DNA of 64,000 nt, taken from Bacillota bacterium. GTDB taxonomy: Bacteria; Bacillota; Sulfobacillia; JAJZYS01; JAJYTV01. Below the pieces are notes generated by a model, which was not told where the DNA came from, searched no databases, and saw only the letters and a list, made by a program, of their open reading frames with translations. Both the position numbers and the translations under genes were made by a program. How positions within the stretch are numbered: the first letter of the stretch is position 1; each line of letters starts with the position of its first letter. The DNA is taken from assembly GCA_021793215.1 (NCBI GenBank), contig JAJYTE010000003.1, forward strand, positions 57,920 through 121,919, in the 5' to 3' direction. Below are positions 26,250-34,642 of the stretch, in pieces.

Positions 26250-26665
26250 TCTACCTCGACTCGTCGGCCGTTGTGAAGTTGGTTCGATGGGAGACGCACA
26301 CGGAAGACCTCGTGGCTTGGCTCGAAGAGCGGAGGAACTCCGCACTGGTGTCATCTTGCCTTGTGGAAATAGAAGTACCCCGTGCCATACGCCGCTACGA
26401 TCCGTCAGCCTTGCCTTCGGTTTCCCCGACGATTCGTCGGCTGTACCGTGTAGAAATCAATGCAGAGGTTCGAGAGCGGGCGGCGTCCTATGAAGACCCG
26501 CAGCTTCGCAGCCTAGACGCAATCCACCTTGCCACGGCGGAGATGCTTGCGGGTCAATTAAACGAACTCGAAGCGGTCGTCGCTTATGATGAACGGCTCC
26601 TAACAGCGGCGGCTGCTCGGGGTTTGACGGCATTGGGTCCTGGTTTTTGGAATGAACGGACGTAA
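26246..26665 (+). CDS. vapC: VapC-type PIN-domain ribonuclease toxin
   Basis: This is a 139-residue PIN-domain toxin that cleaves RNA, usually tRNA or rRNA. The acidic metal-binding residues are visible: Asp5 in MIYLDSSA, Glu43 in VEIEV, Asp91 in LDAIHLA and Asp115 in YDERL. The GTG start overlaps the antitoxin stop, giving the usual coupled antitoxin-toxin order. The intact active site and intact antitoxin suggest a live module in an otherwise decaying neighbourhood. Confidence 0.9.
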   Translation: MIYLDSSAVVKLVRWETHTEDLVAWLEERRNSALVSSCLVEIEVPRAIRRYDPSALPSVSPTIRRLYRVEINAEVRERAASYEDPQLRSLDAIHLATAEMLAGQLNELEAVVAYDERLLTAAAARGLTALGPGFWNERT

Positions 26666-26901
26666 GGTAGCAAGCCCCCTCGGCCGCGCTGGAGCGTGCC
26701 GACACCGAATCAATCGGGAATGTACCCACCTTACCAGTCACCTGACCAGCAGAGAAGAGCCTCCCTCCCGTCTCTCCTCTCTAGCCGCAGTTCGGGTAGG
26801 GCAACAGCCGATTGACAGAGCTTTTGCTCCTACCATCGCTTCTGCCAGTACCTGTCCTCCGCAACCCATGCTGGAAGTGGAAGACTAGGAGGCTTTGTTG
26901 A

Positions 26902-26936
26902 ACAGGTGCGCATTGGCTATTCCCATGCGCACCTGT
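26902..26936. terminator. Perfect inverted repeat between convergent vapC and M23 genes
   Basis: Arms ACAGGTGCGCAT (26902-26913) and ATGCGCACCTGT (26925-26936) are perfectly complementary around an 11-base loop. They lie in the 370-base gap between vapC (+) and the M23 gene (-). There is no T-run on either side, so terminator function is inferred from position. I see no gene in the rest of this gap (26666-27035). Confidence 0.5.
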
Positions 26937-27035
26937 CAGATACGACGACGGGGGTTGAAGTGAGGTACGGCGTCGGTGTACTCCGGTCCCACGAAAAAAG
27001 GCCCCGGACCTCCTGCGGCTGCCATGGGCGCCGAG

Positions 27036-27899
27036 TCAGTTCACCGATACAGGGTTCGAGTGGATGAACGGCCACGGGTTCACGGGGATTCCGCGGTACT
27101 CGATCCCAAAGTAGACGTGGGGACCGGTGGAGCGGCCCGTTTCGCCGGAGAGCGCGAGCACCTGCCCGCGGTGGACTGTCTCGCCGACGTGCACGATCAC
27201 GCTTGAGTTGTGCGCGAAGTAGCTTTGGATGCCGTAGCCATTGTTCACCTGGACGTAGTAGCCGTAGCCGCCCGCTTTCCAGCCGGCGTAGTCCACCACG
27301 CCCGCACCGACCGAGAGGACCGGCGTGTCCATGGGCACGGCGATGTCGAGCCCCGGGTGGAACTCCCGTCCCGTGCCGGTGAAGGGGTTTGGCCGCCAGC
27401 CGAACCACGAGGTGATCGGTCCGCTCACGGGCAGTTCGTCGGGCTTGTGCGCCAAGTACGTCGCGCGCTGCTCGGCAGCTGTCAACACGACGGGAAGGTC
27501 CTTCTTGATCGACTTCAGGCGTGACAGCAGGTTCGGGAGCGCGGTGCCGGTGCTGGCCAGTTGCAGGTTCAGGACTCCGGTGACGTGTTGGAGGTCGGTC
27601 GAGATCGCCTGCACCTGGGTCAGCGTCTGCTCTTTCGCCAGTTGGTCCGCCGCCAGGCGCCGTTTCAGGAGCCGGTTGTGCACTTTCGTCTGCAGGGTTG
27701 CGCTGAGGTCATGCCGCAGCTTGGAGACGGCTGCGACGTCCTGGAACGAGATGATCAGAATGTAGATGAAACTCGCGATGACAAACGCAGCCGCCACGCC
27801 GCCCAAACTGAGCCAAACGCGGTGGTGTCGCGCAAATCGCCACTCTTTGGCACTTCCACCATGCTCCGGGAAGACCACAATGCGCATATCAGACGCCAA
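27036..27899 (-). CDS. Membrane-anchored M23 (LytM) peptidase-like protein, zinc site incomplete
   Basis: This 287-residue protein has an N-terminal transmembrane helix (about 30-50), a periplasmic or forespore-facing coiled coil (about 55-150) and a LytM/M23 domain (about 155-275). The zinc motif HPGLD (His181, Asp185) and His230 are present. The final H-x-H reads HVY (His261, Tyr263), so one zinc ligand is replaced by tyrosine. Catalytically impaired LytM domains with this membrane layout include SpoIIQ of B. subtilis, but I cannot show that relationship here. TTG 27899 follows GGGGGTGG; ATG 27887 is the alternative. Confidence 0.82.
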   Translation of the reverse strand: MASDMRIVVFPEHGGSAKEWRFARHHRVWLSLGGVAAAFVIASFIYILIISFQDVAAVSKLRHDLSATLQTKVHNRLLKRRLAADQLAKEQTLTQVQAISTDLQHVTGVLNLQLASTGTALPNLLSRLKSIKKDLPVVLTAAEQRATYLAHKPDELPVSGPITSWFGWRPNPFTGTGREFHPGLDIAVPMDTPVLSVGAGVVDYAGWKAGGYGYYVQVNNGYGIQSYFAHNSSVIVHVGETVHRGQVLALSGETGRSTGPHVYFGIEYRGIPVNPWPFIHSNPVSVN

Positions 27900-28059
27900 C
27901 GGCCGCCGCCACCCCCACGAATAATCCCATGATATTCCGCGGCGCGCCCGCCAGCAACTTCAGCACGTGAGGAAGTCGTGAGCCTTGCGATCCAAAGACC
28001 ATCCCGCTCCGGGCATGGGGAGCGCACCGCCGGGGGACGTTTGCATCAGGTGGTGCTAG

Positions 28060-29160
28060 ATGCGGGGACCCGTGGGCAGATTGGTCGCGGCTGCTGCGCT
28101 GGCAGTCATGGCTTGCGGCTGCAGTGCGTCCGGTGCAGAGCAGCCGCCGCCGTCGGTACCGCTGCCTTCACTCTCGGCGAAGATGAAGGGCATGACCGAG
28201 GCGGGCTACACGCCGACCGTCTTCGACCAGAAGGCGGTGACCGGCGAACTTGCGCGGCTTCGCGGCGACGGGGTCACCTGGCTCGCGATTCAGGTCGCGT
28301 GGTTCCAGGAGAAGAACACGTCCGTGAGCATTGCGCCGAGCGCCAAGAAGACACCGACCGATGCCAGCGTGACGCGCTTGATGACGCTCGCGCACCGGTC
28401 AGGGCTGCGGGTGTTCCTGAACCCCTTCGTCAACTCCCTGGAGGGCAGCGGGTGGCAGGCGAACTTCCACCCTTCCTCCGCCAAGGCGTGGTTCGCGAGC
28501 TTCGACCGCTACCTTGCGCACTACGCCAGCCTTGCGCAGGCGAACCACGTGGACCTATTCGCGATCGGTGACGAGTTCGACTCTCTGGATGCCGTGGCCC
28601 AGTACAAGCCGTACTGGCTGCAGGCGATCGCCACCGTGCGGCGCTACTACTCTGGGCCGATCGTCTACGGGGTGGACTACCCGCACTACCAGCAGGTCAC
28701 GTTCTGGAGCGCGCTGGACGACGTCGGCATCGACGCCTACTTCCCGCTCACGACTGTCGCGAACCCGAGCCTGGCGCAACTCGAGGCCAGCTGGCGCTCG
28801 CTCGACGCCGAGATCGACGCGTGGCGGCAGCGGGCCGGCCTCACGGGCAAGGGCTTCGTCGTCACGGAACTCGGCTACCCCTCCGAGGACGGCGCAGCCG
28901 CCACGCCGGGAACCTGGTTCCCGCACCAGCCAGTGAACCTCGCCCTGCAGCAGAAGTGCTACATCGCGACGCTGCAGACCCTCTACCAGGAGCCTTGGGT
29001 CCGGGGCATCTTCTTCTTCTGGTGGGCGAACCCGTCAAACCCCGACTGGCAGGGCGGCCCAAGCGACAACGGCTACACGCTGCGGGGCAAACCCGCGGAG
29101 GTCACGCTGCGTCGCTTCTTCAAAGGTTCTACCGGCACCGTGCTGAAGCGTCAGGGCTGA
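28060..29160 (+). CDS. GH113-like glycoside hydrolase lipoprotein
   Basis: This 366-residue secreted protein has a signal peptide ending in a lipobox-like MACGCS, a Pro-rich spacer and a TIM-barrel domain. Two glutamates fit a GH113 (beta-mannanase-like) active site: Glu172 in AIGDEFDSL (acid/base) and Glu270 in VVTELGYPS (nucleophile). The family includes the mannanase of Alicyclobacillus acidocaldarius. AGGTGG lies seven bases before the ATG. It is divergent from the M23-like gene across a 160-base promoter region. Substrate is not certain; many GH113-like proteins are uncharacterised. Confidence 0.78.
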   Translation: MRGPVGRLVAAAALAVMACGCSASGAEQPPPSVPLPSLSAKMKGMTEAGYTPTVFDQKAVTGELARLRGDGVTWLAIQVAWFQEKNTSVSIAPSAKKTPTDASVTRLMTLAHRSGLRVFLNPFVNSLEGSGWQANFHPSSAKAWFASFDRYLAHYASLAQANHVDLFAIGDEFDSLDAVAQYKPYWLQAIATVRRYYSGPIVYGVDYPHYQQVTFWSALDDVGIDAYFPLTTVANPSLAQLEASWRSLDAEIDAWRQRAGLTGKGFVVTELGYPSEDGAAATPGTWFPHQPVNLALQQKCYIATLQTLYQEPWVRGIFFFWWANPSNPDWQGGPSDNGYTLRGKPAEVTLRRFFKGSTGTVLKRQG

Positions 29161-30512
29161 GCGGCTGGCGCCACGCTCTCAGGTGCTCCGCCTGCCGGCA
29201 CTGTCTTGCCGCGCACGTGGCCCTTTCCGCGGACGACGTACTTGTAGCTCGTCAGTTCCCGAAGGCCCATCGGTCCGCGGGCGTGCAGCTTCTGCGTCGA
29301 GATGCCGATCTCAACCCCGAATCCGAACTCGAAGCCGTCGGTGAAGCGGGTCGAGGCGTTGTGGTAGACGGCGGCCGCGTCCACCCGGGCGAGGAAGGCC
29401 TCGGCCGCTGCGCCGTCCTCGGTGACAATCGCCTCCGAGTGGCGCGTGCCGTAGACCGCAATGTGCTCGAGCGCGGCCTCCAGACCGTCGACGACGCGCA
29501 CGGCGAGCACCGGGGCGAGGTACTCCGTCTCCCAGTCCTCCTCGGTCGCCCGCAGGACCTCTTGGGGGCGCTCCCCTCCCAGGATCTCAAGGCCGTGCTC
29601 GCAGACGCGCAGGGCGACGCCGCGCTGCGTGAGCTCCGTCGCGATCCGGGGGAGCCACCGCGTCGCGACGTCCTCGTGCACGAGCAGCGTCTCCATCGCG
29701 TTGCAGACGGATGGGCGCTGCGTCTTCGCGTTGATCACGATCTCCTCGGCCATATCGAGGTCGGCCGCCCGGTCGACGAAGACGTGGCAGTTGCCGACGC
29801 CCGTCTCGATCACCGGCACCAGCGCGCGCTCGCCGACGTAGGAGATGAGGCCAGTCCCGCCGCGCGGGATCGCGAGGTCGACGACGCCCTTCGCCCGGAT
29901 CATCAGGTCGACGCTCTCGCGCTCGACGCGGTCGATGAACTGGACCGCCTGCACTGGCGCGCCCGCCGCCGCGAGTCCAACGTGGATGGCCGCTACGAGC
30001 GCCGCGTTCGAGTGCAGCGCCTCGCGTCCGCCGCGCAGGACGACGGCGTTGCCGGTCTTGAAGGCGATCGCTGCGGCGTCGACGGTGACGTTCGGCCGTG
30101 ACTCGTAGATGATCGCGACGACGCCGATCGGCACACAGACCTTGTCGATGCGCAGGCCGTCAGGCCGCTCGATCCGATCGAGCAGCGCGCCGATCGGGTC
30201 CTCGAGCTGCACCAGCACCTCCAGGCCCTCCTGCATCTGCCGGATACGCTGCTCGCTCAGCATCAGGCGGTCGATCCGCGTCGGGTCCATGCCCTGGCTG
30301 CGTGCGGCAGCGAGATCGGCGGCGTTCGCCGCGAGGATCCGGCCGCGCTCCTGCCAAAGCGCCTCAGCCACCGCGCGCAGCGCGGCGTTCTTCGCCTGGG
30401 GCGACATGCCAATCAGCGAGGGCAGTGCAGCGCGCGCCGCAAGAAGTCGCGCTCCGACGAACTCCTCAAGACCCTGGACCGACGACTCCGATGCCTGCGT
30501 CGACTGCTGCAT
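29151..30512 (-). CDS. proA: Gamma-glutamyl phosphate reductase
   Basis: ProA reduces glutamyl-5-phosphate to the semialdehyde with NADPH, step two of proline synthesis from glutamate. The 453-residue protein has the aldehyde-dehydrogenase fold, with ESRPNVTVDAA, KTGNAVVLRGG and the catalytic Cys in KTQRPSVCNAMET (near residue 269). The ATG at 30512 is preceded by GGGAGG with nine-base spacing. The start lies 46 bases inside the end of proB, so the two are coupled. A 10-base convergent overlap with the GH113-like gene occurs at the 3' end. Confidence 0.96.
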   Translation of the reverse strand: MQQSTQASESSVQGLEEFVGARLLAARAALPSLIGMSPQAKNAALRAVAEALWQERGRILAANAADLAAARSQGMDPTRIDRLMLSEQRIRQMQEGLEVLVQLEDPIGALLDRIERPDGLRIDKVCVPIGVVAIIYESRPNVTVDAAAIAFKTGNAVVLRGGREALHSNAALVAAIHVGLAAAGAPVQAVQFIDRVERESVDLMIRAKGVVDLAIPRGGTGLISYVGERALVPVIETGVGNCHVFVDRAADLDMAEEIVINAKTQRPSVCNAMETLLVHEDVATRWLPRIATELTQRGVALRVCEHGLEILGGERPQEVLRATEEDWETEYLAPVLAVRVVDGLEAALEHIAVYGTRHSEAIVTEDGAAAEAFLARVDAAAVYHNASTRFTDGFEFGFGVEIGISTQKLHARGPMGLRELTSYKYVVRGKGHVRGKTVPAGGAPESVAPAAQP

Positions 30513-31614
30513 CGCGTGAAACCTCCCTCTCGACCGACATCTCACGGTGGTGCACGACCCGCAACTCGCGCGCCCGCCCACCGGCGGAGCGCTGCGCGAG
30601 CCATCCCTGCAGCTCCCAGGAGGAGTGGTTGACGATGCCCTTCGCGATCACCCGCCCGGACGGTGCGGCGAGTTCCACGACGTCGCCGGCCTGGAATGCG
30701 CCCGCCACCTCGACGACTCCGGGCAGCAGGAGACTCGCGGACCGCGAGAGCACCGCGTCGACGGCCCCTTCATCCAGAACCACCCTCCCCGCCGCGCGGG
30801 AGCCATGGATCATCCAGAGTTTCTTGCGCGGCGGCGGGTCCTGCCGCGCGTGGAAGGTGGTGCCGAGCTGCTCTCCCGCGATCGCCCGCTCCAGCACCCG
30901 CGGCTCAGCCGACGACACCACGAGCGTGTCGATGCCGGCGTCCATCGCGATGCGCGCGGCGGCGAGCTTCGTTCGCATGCCGCCAGTACCCATCTGCGAG
31001 CCGGAGCGCCCGGCCATCTCCGCCAGCGAATCCGTCACGTCCCACACGTCCGGGATCCTGTGGGCTTCGGGGACACGCTTCGGGTCCGCGTCGTAGAAGC
31101 CATCCGTATCGGTCAGCAGCACCAGAAGGCCCGCGTCCGCAACCATCGCCACGAGGCCAGCCAGGGTGTCGTTGTCGCCGAAGCGCAACTCCTCGACGGC
31201 CACCGTGTCGTTCTCATTGACGATCGGCAGTACGCCATGGCGCAAGAGCGTTCCAAGCGTGTTCCTGACGTGCACGTAGCGCCGGCGGTCCTCGAGGTCC
31301 GAACGCACCAGGAGGATCTGGGCGACCTCGATGGCCTGCGGGGCGAAGAGGTCCCGGTACGTTTCGATCAGAAGCCCTTGACCTACCGCCGCGGCGGACT
31401 GGCGCTCTCGCAGCGTCACCTCGCTGTGGCGCCATCCAAGCCGCGCGAGGCCTGCCGCAACCGCCCCCGACGAGACGAGAATCACCTCGGCGCCACCACT
31501 CCGCAGCGCGGCGACCTGCTGCGCCAGCGCGCGCATGCGTGGGCGCGAGAGCAGTCCGTCCGTTCCGGTGAGGCTGCTGGATCCTACCTTGACCACGATG
31601 CGCCGTGCCTTCAC
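30466..31614 (-). CDS. proB: Glutamate 5-kinase
   Basis: ProB phosphorylates glutamate to glutamyl-5-phosphate, the committed and usually proline-inhibited step of proline synthesis. The 382-residue product has the amino-acid kinase domain (VVKVGSSSLTG, LVSSGAVAAG, VNENDTVAVEE, GTGGMRTKLAAA) and a C-terminal PUA domain from about residue 285. GTG 31614 has GGAGG seven bases upstream; TTG 31635 has none. A strong sigma-A promoter lies 50 bases upstream. I saw no T-box leader. Confidence 0.96.
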   Translation of the reverse strand: MKARRIVVKVGSSSLTGTDGLLSRPRMRALAQQVAALRSGGAEVILVSSGAVAAGLARLGWRHSEVTLRERQSAAAVGQGLLIETYRDLFAPQAIEVAQILLVRSDLEDRRRYVHVRNTLGTLLRHGVLPIVNENDTVAVEELRFGDNDTLAGLVAMVADAGLLVLLTDTDGFYDADPKRVPEAHRIPDVWDVTDSLAEMAGRSGSQMGTGGMRTKLAAARIAMDAGIDTLVVSSAEPRVLERAIAGEQLGTTFHARQDPPPRKKLWMIHGSRAAGRVVLDEGAVDAVLSRSASLLLPGVVEVAGAFQAGDVVELAAPSGRVIAKGIVNHSSWELQGWLAQRSAGGRARELRVVHHREMSVEREVSRDAAVDAGIGVVGPGS

Positions 31615-31647
31615 CAGAGGAACCTCCGATCTCAACCGCAGAAGGAA

Positions 31648-31691
31648 TGCATATTATGCAGAATTATACACGGATGCCGCTCTGCCGTCAA
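31648..31691 (-). promoter_or_regulatory. proBA promoter with a palindrome at the start site
   Basis: On the - strand, TTGACG (31691-31686) and TATAAT (31668-31663) are 17 bases apart, close to consensus. The palindrome TGCATA-T-TATGCA (31648-31660) covers the expected +1 region and is placed to block initiation. It resembles ArgR-type boxes only loosely (three-base instead of four-base spacing), so the regulator is unknown. Confidence 0.7.
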
Positions 31692-31806
31692 CGTCCACCC
31701 ATGCACGAGAGTGCGTTTGGGATAGCGCGCCGAGCAGCATCTTGGCGGGTGCAATGCAAGGTTATGCGTAGGATCGGAAGCGGCAGAGGAGCGCTCCAAG
31801 GGCGGA

Positions 31807-31832
31807 GCGGCGTGGATGTGCAACCACGCCGC
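31807..31832. repeat. Perfect 9-bp inverted repeat upstream of the BNR gene
   Basis: Arms GCGGCGTGG (31807-31815) and CCACGCCGC (31824-31832) flank an eight-base loop in the divergent proBA/BNR intergenic region, about 100 bases before the BNR start. It may be an operator or a leader hairpin; nothing else identifies it. Confidence 0.4.
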
Positions 31833-31935
31833 GCAATGTTATGGTATGGGAAACCGGGCGGGGGGAAACGGTAGTCCGCTTCCCCGGCCGCCTACGCAGC
31901 CACAGGTGGCGCGCGGTGTGATGGAGGAGAGCGCA

Positions 31936-33018
31936 ATGCAGACGATTCTGCTGATCGGTACCGCGAAGGGACTCTTCGTGTTCCAATCCGAGGACCGCGC
32001 TTCCTGGCGGCGCAGAGGGCCGGAGTTCGCCGAGACGCCAGTCTACGCAGCCGTGTTGGATGAGCGCAGCGGCACCATGTACGCCGGTGTCAACTCCGAG
32101 TTCTACGGTGCCTCGATCCGGCGTTCCAAGGATCTCGGGCAGACCTGGGACACCGGCGGGGAGGGCCTCGAGTACTCCGCGCAGGACCCTGAGAAGGTGC
32201 GTCGCGTCTGGTCCATCGTCCCGTCGGGAGCGAAGGAGCCGAACGTCGTCTACGCAGGTGTCGAGGCGAGCGGCCTCTTCCGATCCAACGACGGCGGCGA
32301 CACCTGGTCCGAGGTCGGGGCGCTGCGCGAGCACCCGACCCATGAACTCTGGGGACCCGGTGCCGGCGGCAAGTGCCTGCATACGATCGCAGTAGACCCC
32401 GCCGACTCCTCGCGCCTCTACATCGCCTGCTCCGCCGGCGGCTTCTACCGGAGCGACGACCAGGGCGCTTCCTGGACGCCGCGCAACGTCGGCCTCGAGG
32501 CCGAGTTCATGCCAGAGGACCAGCGCTTCCCCGTGGCGGGGCAGTGCGTGCATAAGTTCTCACTGAGCCCGACGCGGCCCGGACGAATCTGGCTGCAGAA
32601 CCACGGTGGGGTCTACCGCTCGGACGACGCCGGGGAGACGTGGATCGACGTCGGGGCGGGACTGCCCGCCGACTTCGGCTTCCCGGTGGTTGCGAATCCC
32701 AGGAACGAAGACGCGGCGTTCGTCATCCCGCTGCAGGGAGGCGACCACCGCTGGGCTCCCGGCGCACGGCTCGCGGTGTATGCGACGGAGGATGCGGGCG
32801 AGACGTGGCAGGCGCGCTCAGAGGGACTGCCGGCGGAGGCCTACACCAGCGCCTTGCGCGACGCGTTCCGCGCGGACGGCGCGGACCCGCTCGGCCTCTA
32901 CCTCGGGACCACTTCGGGCAGCCTCTTCGCCTCGAGAGACGCCGGGGCGCACTGGACCGAGATCGCACACCATCTGCCGCGCATCCACTCGGTGACCGCA
33001 TGGAGCCTTCCCGCGTGA
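31936..33018 (+). CDS. BNR-repeat (sialidase-like beta-propeller) protein
   Basis: This 360-residue protein consists of BNR/Asp-box repeats: S-x-D-x-G-x-T-W type motifs occur as SNDGGDTWSE, SDDQGASWTP, SDDAGETWID, TEDAGETWQA and SRDAGAHWTE. This predicts a six- or seven-bladed propeller. It has no signal peptide, so it is likely cytoplasmic, unlike most sialidases, and no sialidase active-site arginine triad is evident. ATG 31936 follows GGAGGAG. The stop overlaps the start of a MoaD/ThiS-like protein (GTGA), suggesting the two work together. Function unknown. Confidence 0.8.
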   Translation: MQTILLIGTAKGLFVFQSEDRASWRRRGPEFAETPVYAAVLDERSGTMYAGVNSEFYGASIRRSKDLGQTWDTGGEGLEYSAQDPEKVRRVWSIVPSGAKEPNVVYAGVEASGLFRSNDGGDTWSEVGALREHPTHELWGPGAGGKCLHTIAVDPADSSRLYIACSAGGFYRSDDQGASWTPRNVGLEAEFMPEDQRFPVAGQCVHKFSLSPTRPGRIWLQNHGGVYRSDDAGETWIDVGAGLPADFGFPVVANPRNEDAAFVIPLQGGDHRWAPGARLAVYATEDAGETWQARSEGLPAEAYTSALRDAFRADGADPLGLYLGTTSGSLFASRDAGAHWTEIAHHLPRIHSVTAWSLPA

Positions 33019-33290
33019 TCGAGGTGCACCTGCCGCGGGATCTTGCCCGCGAGGTCGGTGCCGAGGCGGTGATCGCGGCGCCGCCTCAGGCGACGCTGGG
33101 GGAACTCCTGCGGGCGCTTGAGCAGAGCCATCCAGGACTCTTGCGGCGGATCACGGAACCGGGCGGCAGCCTGCGCCCACACATCAACGTGTTCATCGGC
33201 GAGCGCCTAGCGCGCGGCGCCGAGGGACCCGCGCTACCACTCGCCGACAGGGACGAGGTCTGGGTGATCCGGGCCATCTCCGGCGGCTGA
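33015..33290 (+). CDS. MoaD/ThiS-like small ubiquitin-fold protein
   Basis: This is a 91-residue beta-grasp protein ending in a free Gly-Gly (RAISGG). That is the feature used by MoaD, ThiS and archaeal SAMPs for adenylation and thiocarboxylate or isopeptide formation. The HINVFIGE and DEVWVIRAISGG strands are typical. GTG 33015 overlaps the BNR protein stop; ATG 33000 is an in-frame alternative adding five residues. No MoaE, ThiF or E1-like enzyme is nearby. It may be a sulfur carrier or a protein modifier linked to its propeller partner. Confidence 0.8.
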   Translation: MIEVHLPRDLAREVGAEAVIAAPPQATLGELLRALEQSHPGLLRRITEPGGSLRPHINVFIGERLARGAEGPALPLADRDEVWVIRAISGG

Positions 33291-33326
33291 TGAACGTTCC
33301 CCACTGACGCCAAGGAGGGCCCCGCG

Positions 33327-34238
33327 CTGCGAAGTCCCCGCTACGCCGTGATCTTTCTTGTGCTTGCGAACCTCTTCTGGTCGGGCAACTACGTCGCGGG
33401 GCGCTTCCTCTCGACCGCCATGCCGCCGCTCCTGCTCAACGGGATCCGCTGGACGGTCTCCGCCGCGATCCTGCTACTGCTCGTTCGCGCGCGGGGGGGT
33501 CGCACGCCGCTCGTACGGCATGCGCCGCTGCTCGGGCTCCTCGGGCTTGTGGGCATGTTCCTCTTCTCTGCGCTGACCTATCTCGGGCTGCAGCAGGTCC
33601 CCGCCGCCCAGGCCGGCATGATCTCCGGCCTGATACCCATCTTCATCATGCTGTTCGGTGCCGCGCTCACCGGAGAACGGCCAACGGCGCAGGGCGTCGT
33701 GGGCACCCTTCTGGCCGTCGTCGGCGTACTGGTGCTGATGGCAGGAAAGCTCGGTCATGGCGCGATATCCGGAACCGGCGCCCTCGAGCTTCTCGTCGCC
33801 GCGATCTGTTGGGGAGCCTACACCGCCCTCGGACGACGGTTCAAGGACCGGATGGGACCGCTCGAGATGACGGCCGGTGCGGCGGTCTTCGGCGCGATAC
33901 CGAGCATCGCGGCGGGTGCCCTGTCGCTGCAAGGCGCAACCTTGCACATGACGCCCGTCGCGTGGCTCGCGGTCGCCTACGTCAGCACTGTTGCGTCGGT
34001 CGTCGCGTACCTCGCGTGGAACAGCGGCGTGGCGGCGGTGGGCACCGTCCGCTCCGCGCCCTTTAGCAACCTACTGCCTGTGTTCACCGTGGTGCTCGGC
34101 ATCCTTCTGCTGGGAGAGCGGGTGACGCTGCTCGAGGCACTGGGCGGCGCCCTGACGGTCGTGGGTGCGCTCCTCTCGCAGACAAGGAGGAGCGCTGCCG
34201 GTCCGCCGGTGGCGCCGAAAGAGCAGGTCGCACCGTGA
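33327..34238 (+). CDS. EamA/DMT-family transporter
   Basis: This is a 303-residue drug/metabolite transporter with two EamA repeats and about ten transmembrane helices (NLFWSGNYVAGR in the first, AAICWGAYTALGRR in the second). Such proteins export amino acids or other small metabolites. CTG 33327 is the likely start: AAGGAGGG lies seven bases upstream and the first helix then begins properly. GTG 33348 has no ribosome-binding site and would trim the N-terminus. Twenty-five bases after the stop begins the first copy of a ~50-base direct repeat that borders a pseudogene-rich scar. Confidence 0.87.
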   Translation: MRSPRYAVIFLVLANLFWSGNYVAGRFLSTAMPPLLLNGIRWTVSAAILLLLVRARGGRTPLVRHAPLLGLLGLVGMFLFSALTYLGLQQVPAAQAGMISGLIPIFIMLFGAALTGERPTAQGVVGTLLAVVGVLVLMAGKLGHGAISGTGALELLVAAICWGAYTALGRRFKDRMGPLEMTAGAAVFGAIPSIAAGALSLQGATLHMTPVAWLAVAYVSTVASVVAYLAWNSGVAAVGTVRSAPFSNLLPVFTVVLGILLLGERVTLLEALGGALTVVGALLSQTRRSAAGPPVAPKEQVAP

Positions 34239-34262
34239 CGTCCTACGCCGCGCGCAGTCTTC

Positions 34263-34313
34263 GGGTCGCGCGGGCGTTGTCTTCGGCGTGCTGGTCACAA
34301 GTGGCCTGTTCAG
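34263..34313. repeat. Direct repeat, copy A
   Basis: About 50 bases starting GGGTCGCGC and containing GTCTTCGGCGTGCTG and CACAAGTGG. It matches copy B at 35940-35989 with roughly ten substitutions and one length difference. The two copies bound a 1.6-kb block containing only broken genes. Confidence 0.7.
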
Positions 34314-34369
34314 CTCTGGCGACGCCATGGAAATCTCGCAGTATTGGCTCGCCCAGTGGTGTCTACCAG

Positions 34370-34505
34370 TCTTACACTGCACCAGCAAAAGGCCGGACGG
34401 CATCGGGTCTTTCCCGTCGTCGCCCGCCTCCTCGGTCGTCTGGGTCGTGAAACCCATCGCGCGCAGGAGGTGGGCGCACTTCTGCTCGAAGGCGATCCCC
34501 TGCTG
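34370..34505 (-). pseudogene. Mrr-like restriction endonuclease fragment
   Basis: On the - strand a short stretch reads GIAFEQKCAHLLRAMGFTT, then an Asp-Gly rich segment, then LLLVQCK. This is the order of the Mrr-family PD-(D/E)xK nuclease core (helix, catalytic Asp, Q-x-K). Nothing upstream or downstream continues the domain: the frame runs into a direct repeat and then antisense through the EamA gene. It is a 45-residue relic of a restriction nuclease. Confidence 0.5.
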
Positions 34506-34642
34506 CGGTGGAGGCGTCGAGGCGGGGAATGATCTGTCCCCGGTTCGGAACACCCGGAACCGAGCCAGGACTCGCAGGTTCATAGATCGATTGCAACCCA
34601 CTCGCAGGTCGCTTTCACGTACCTCCCATCCCGTGGATGGGT

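Noticed and set aside
26652-26888. A 78-codon + frame after vapC
   Set aside because: No ribosome-binding site, no domain, and composition like non-coding DNA.
31615-31935. Proline T-box leader before proBA
   Set aside because: Distance from promoter to start is only about 50 bases, too short for a T-box, and no T-box sequence was found.
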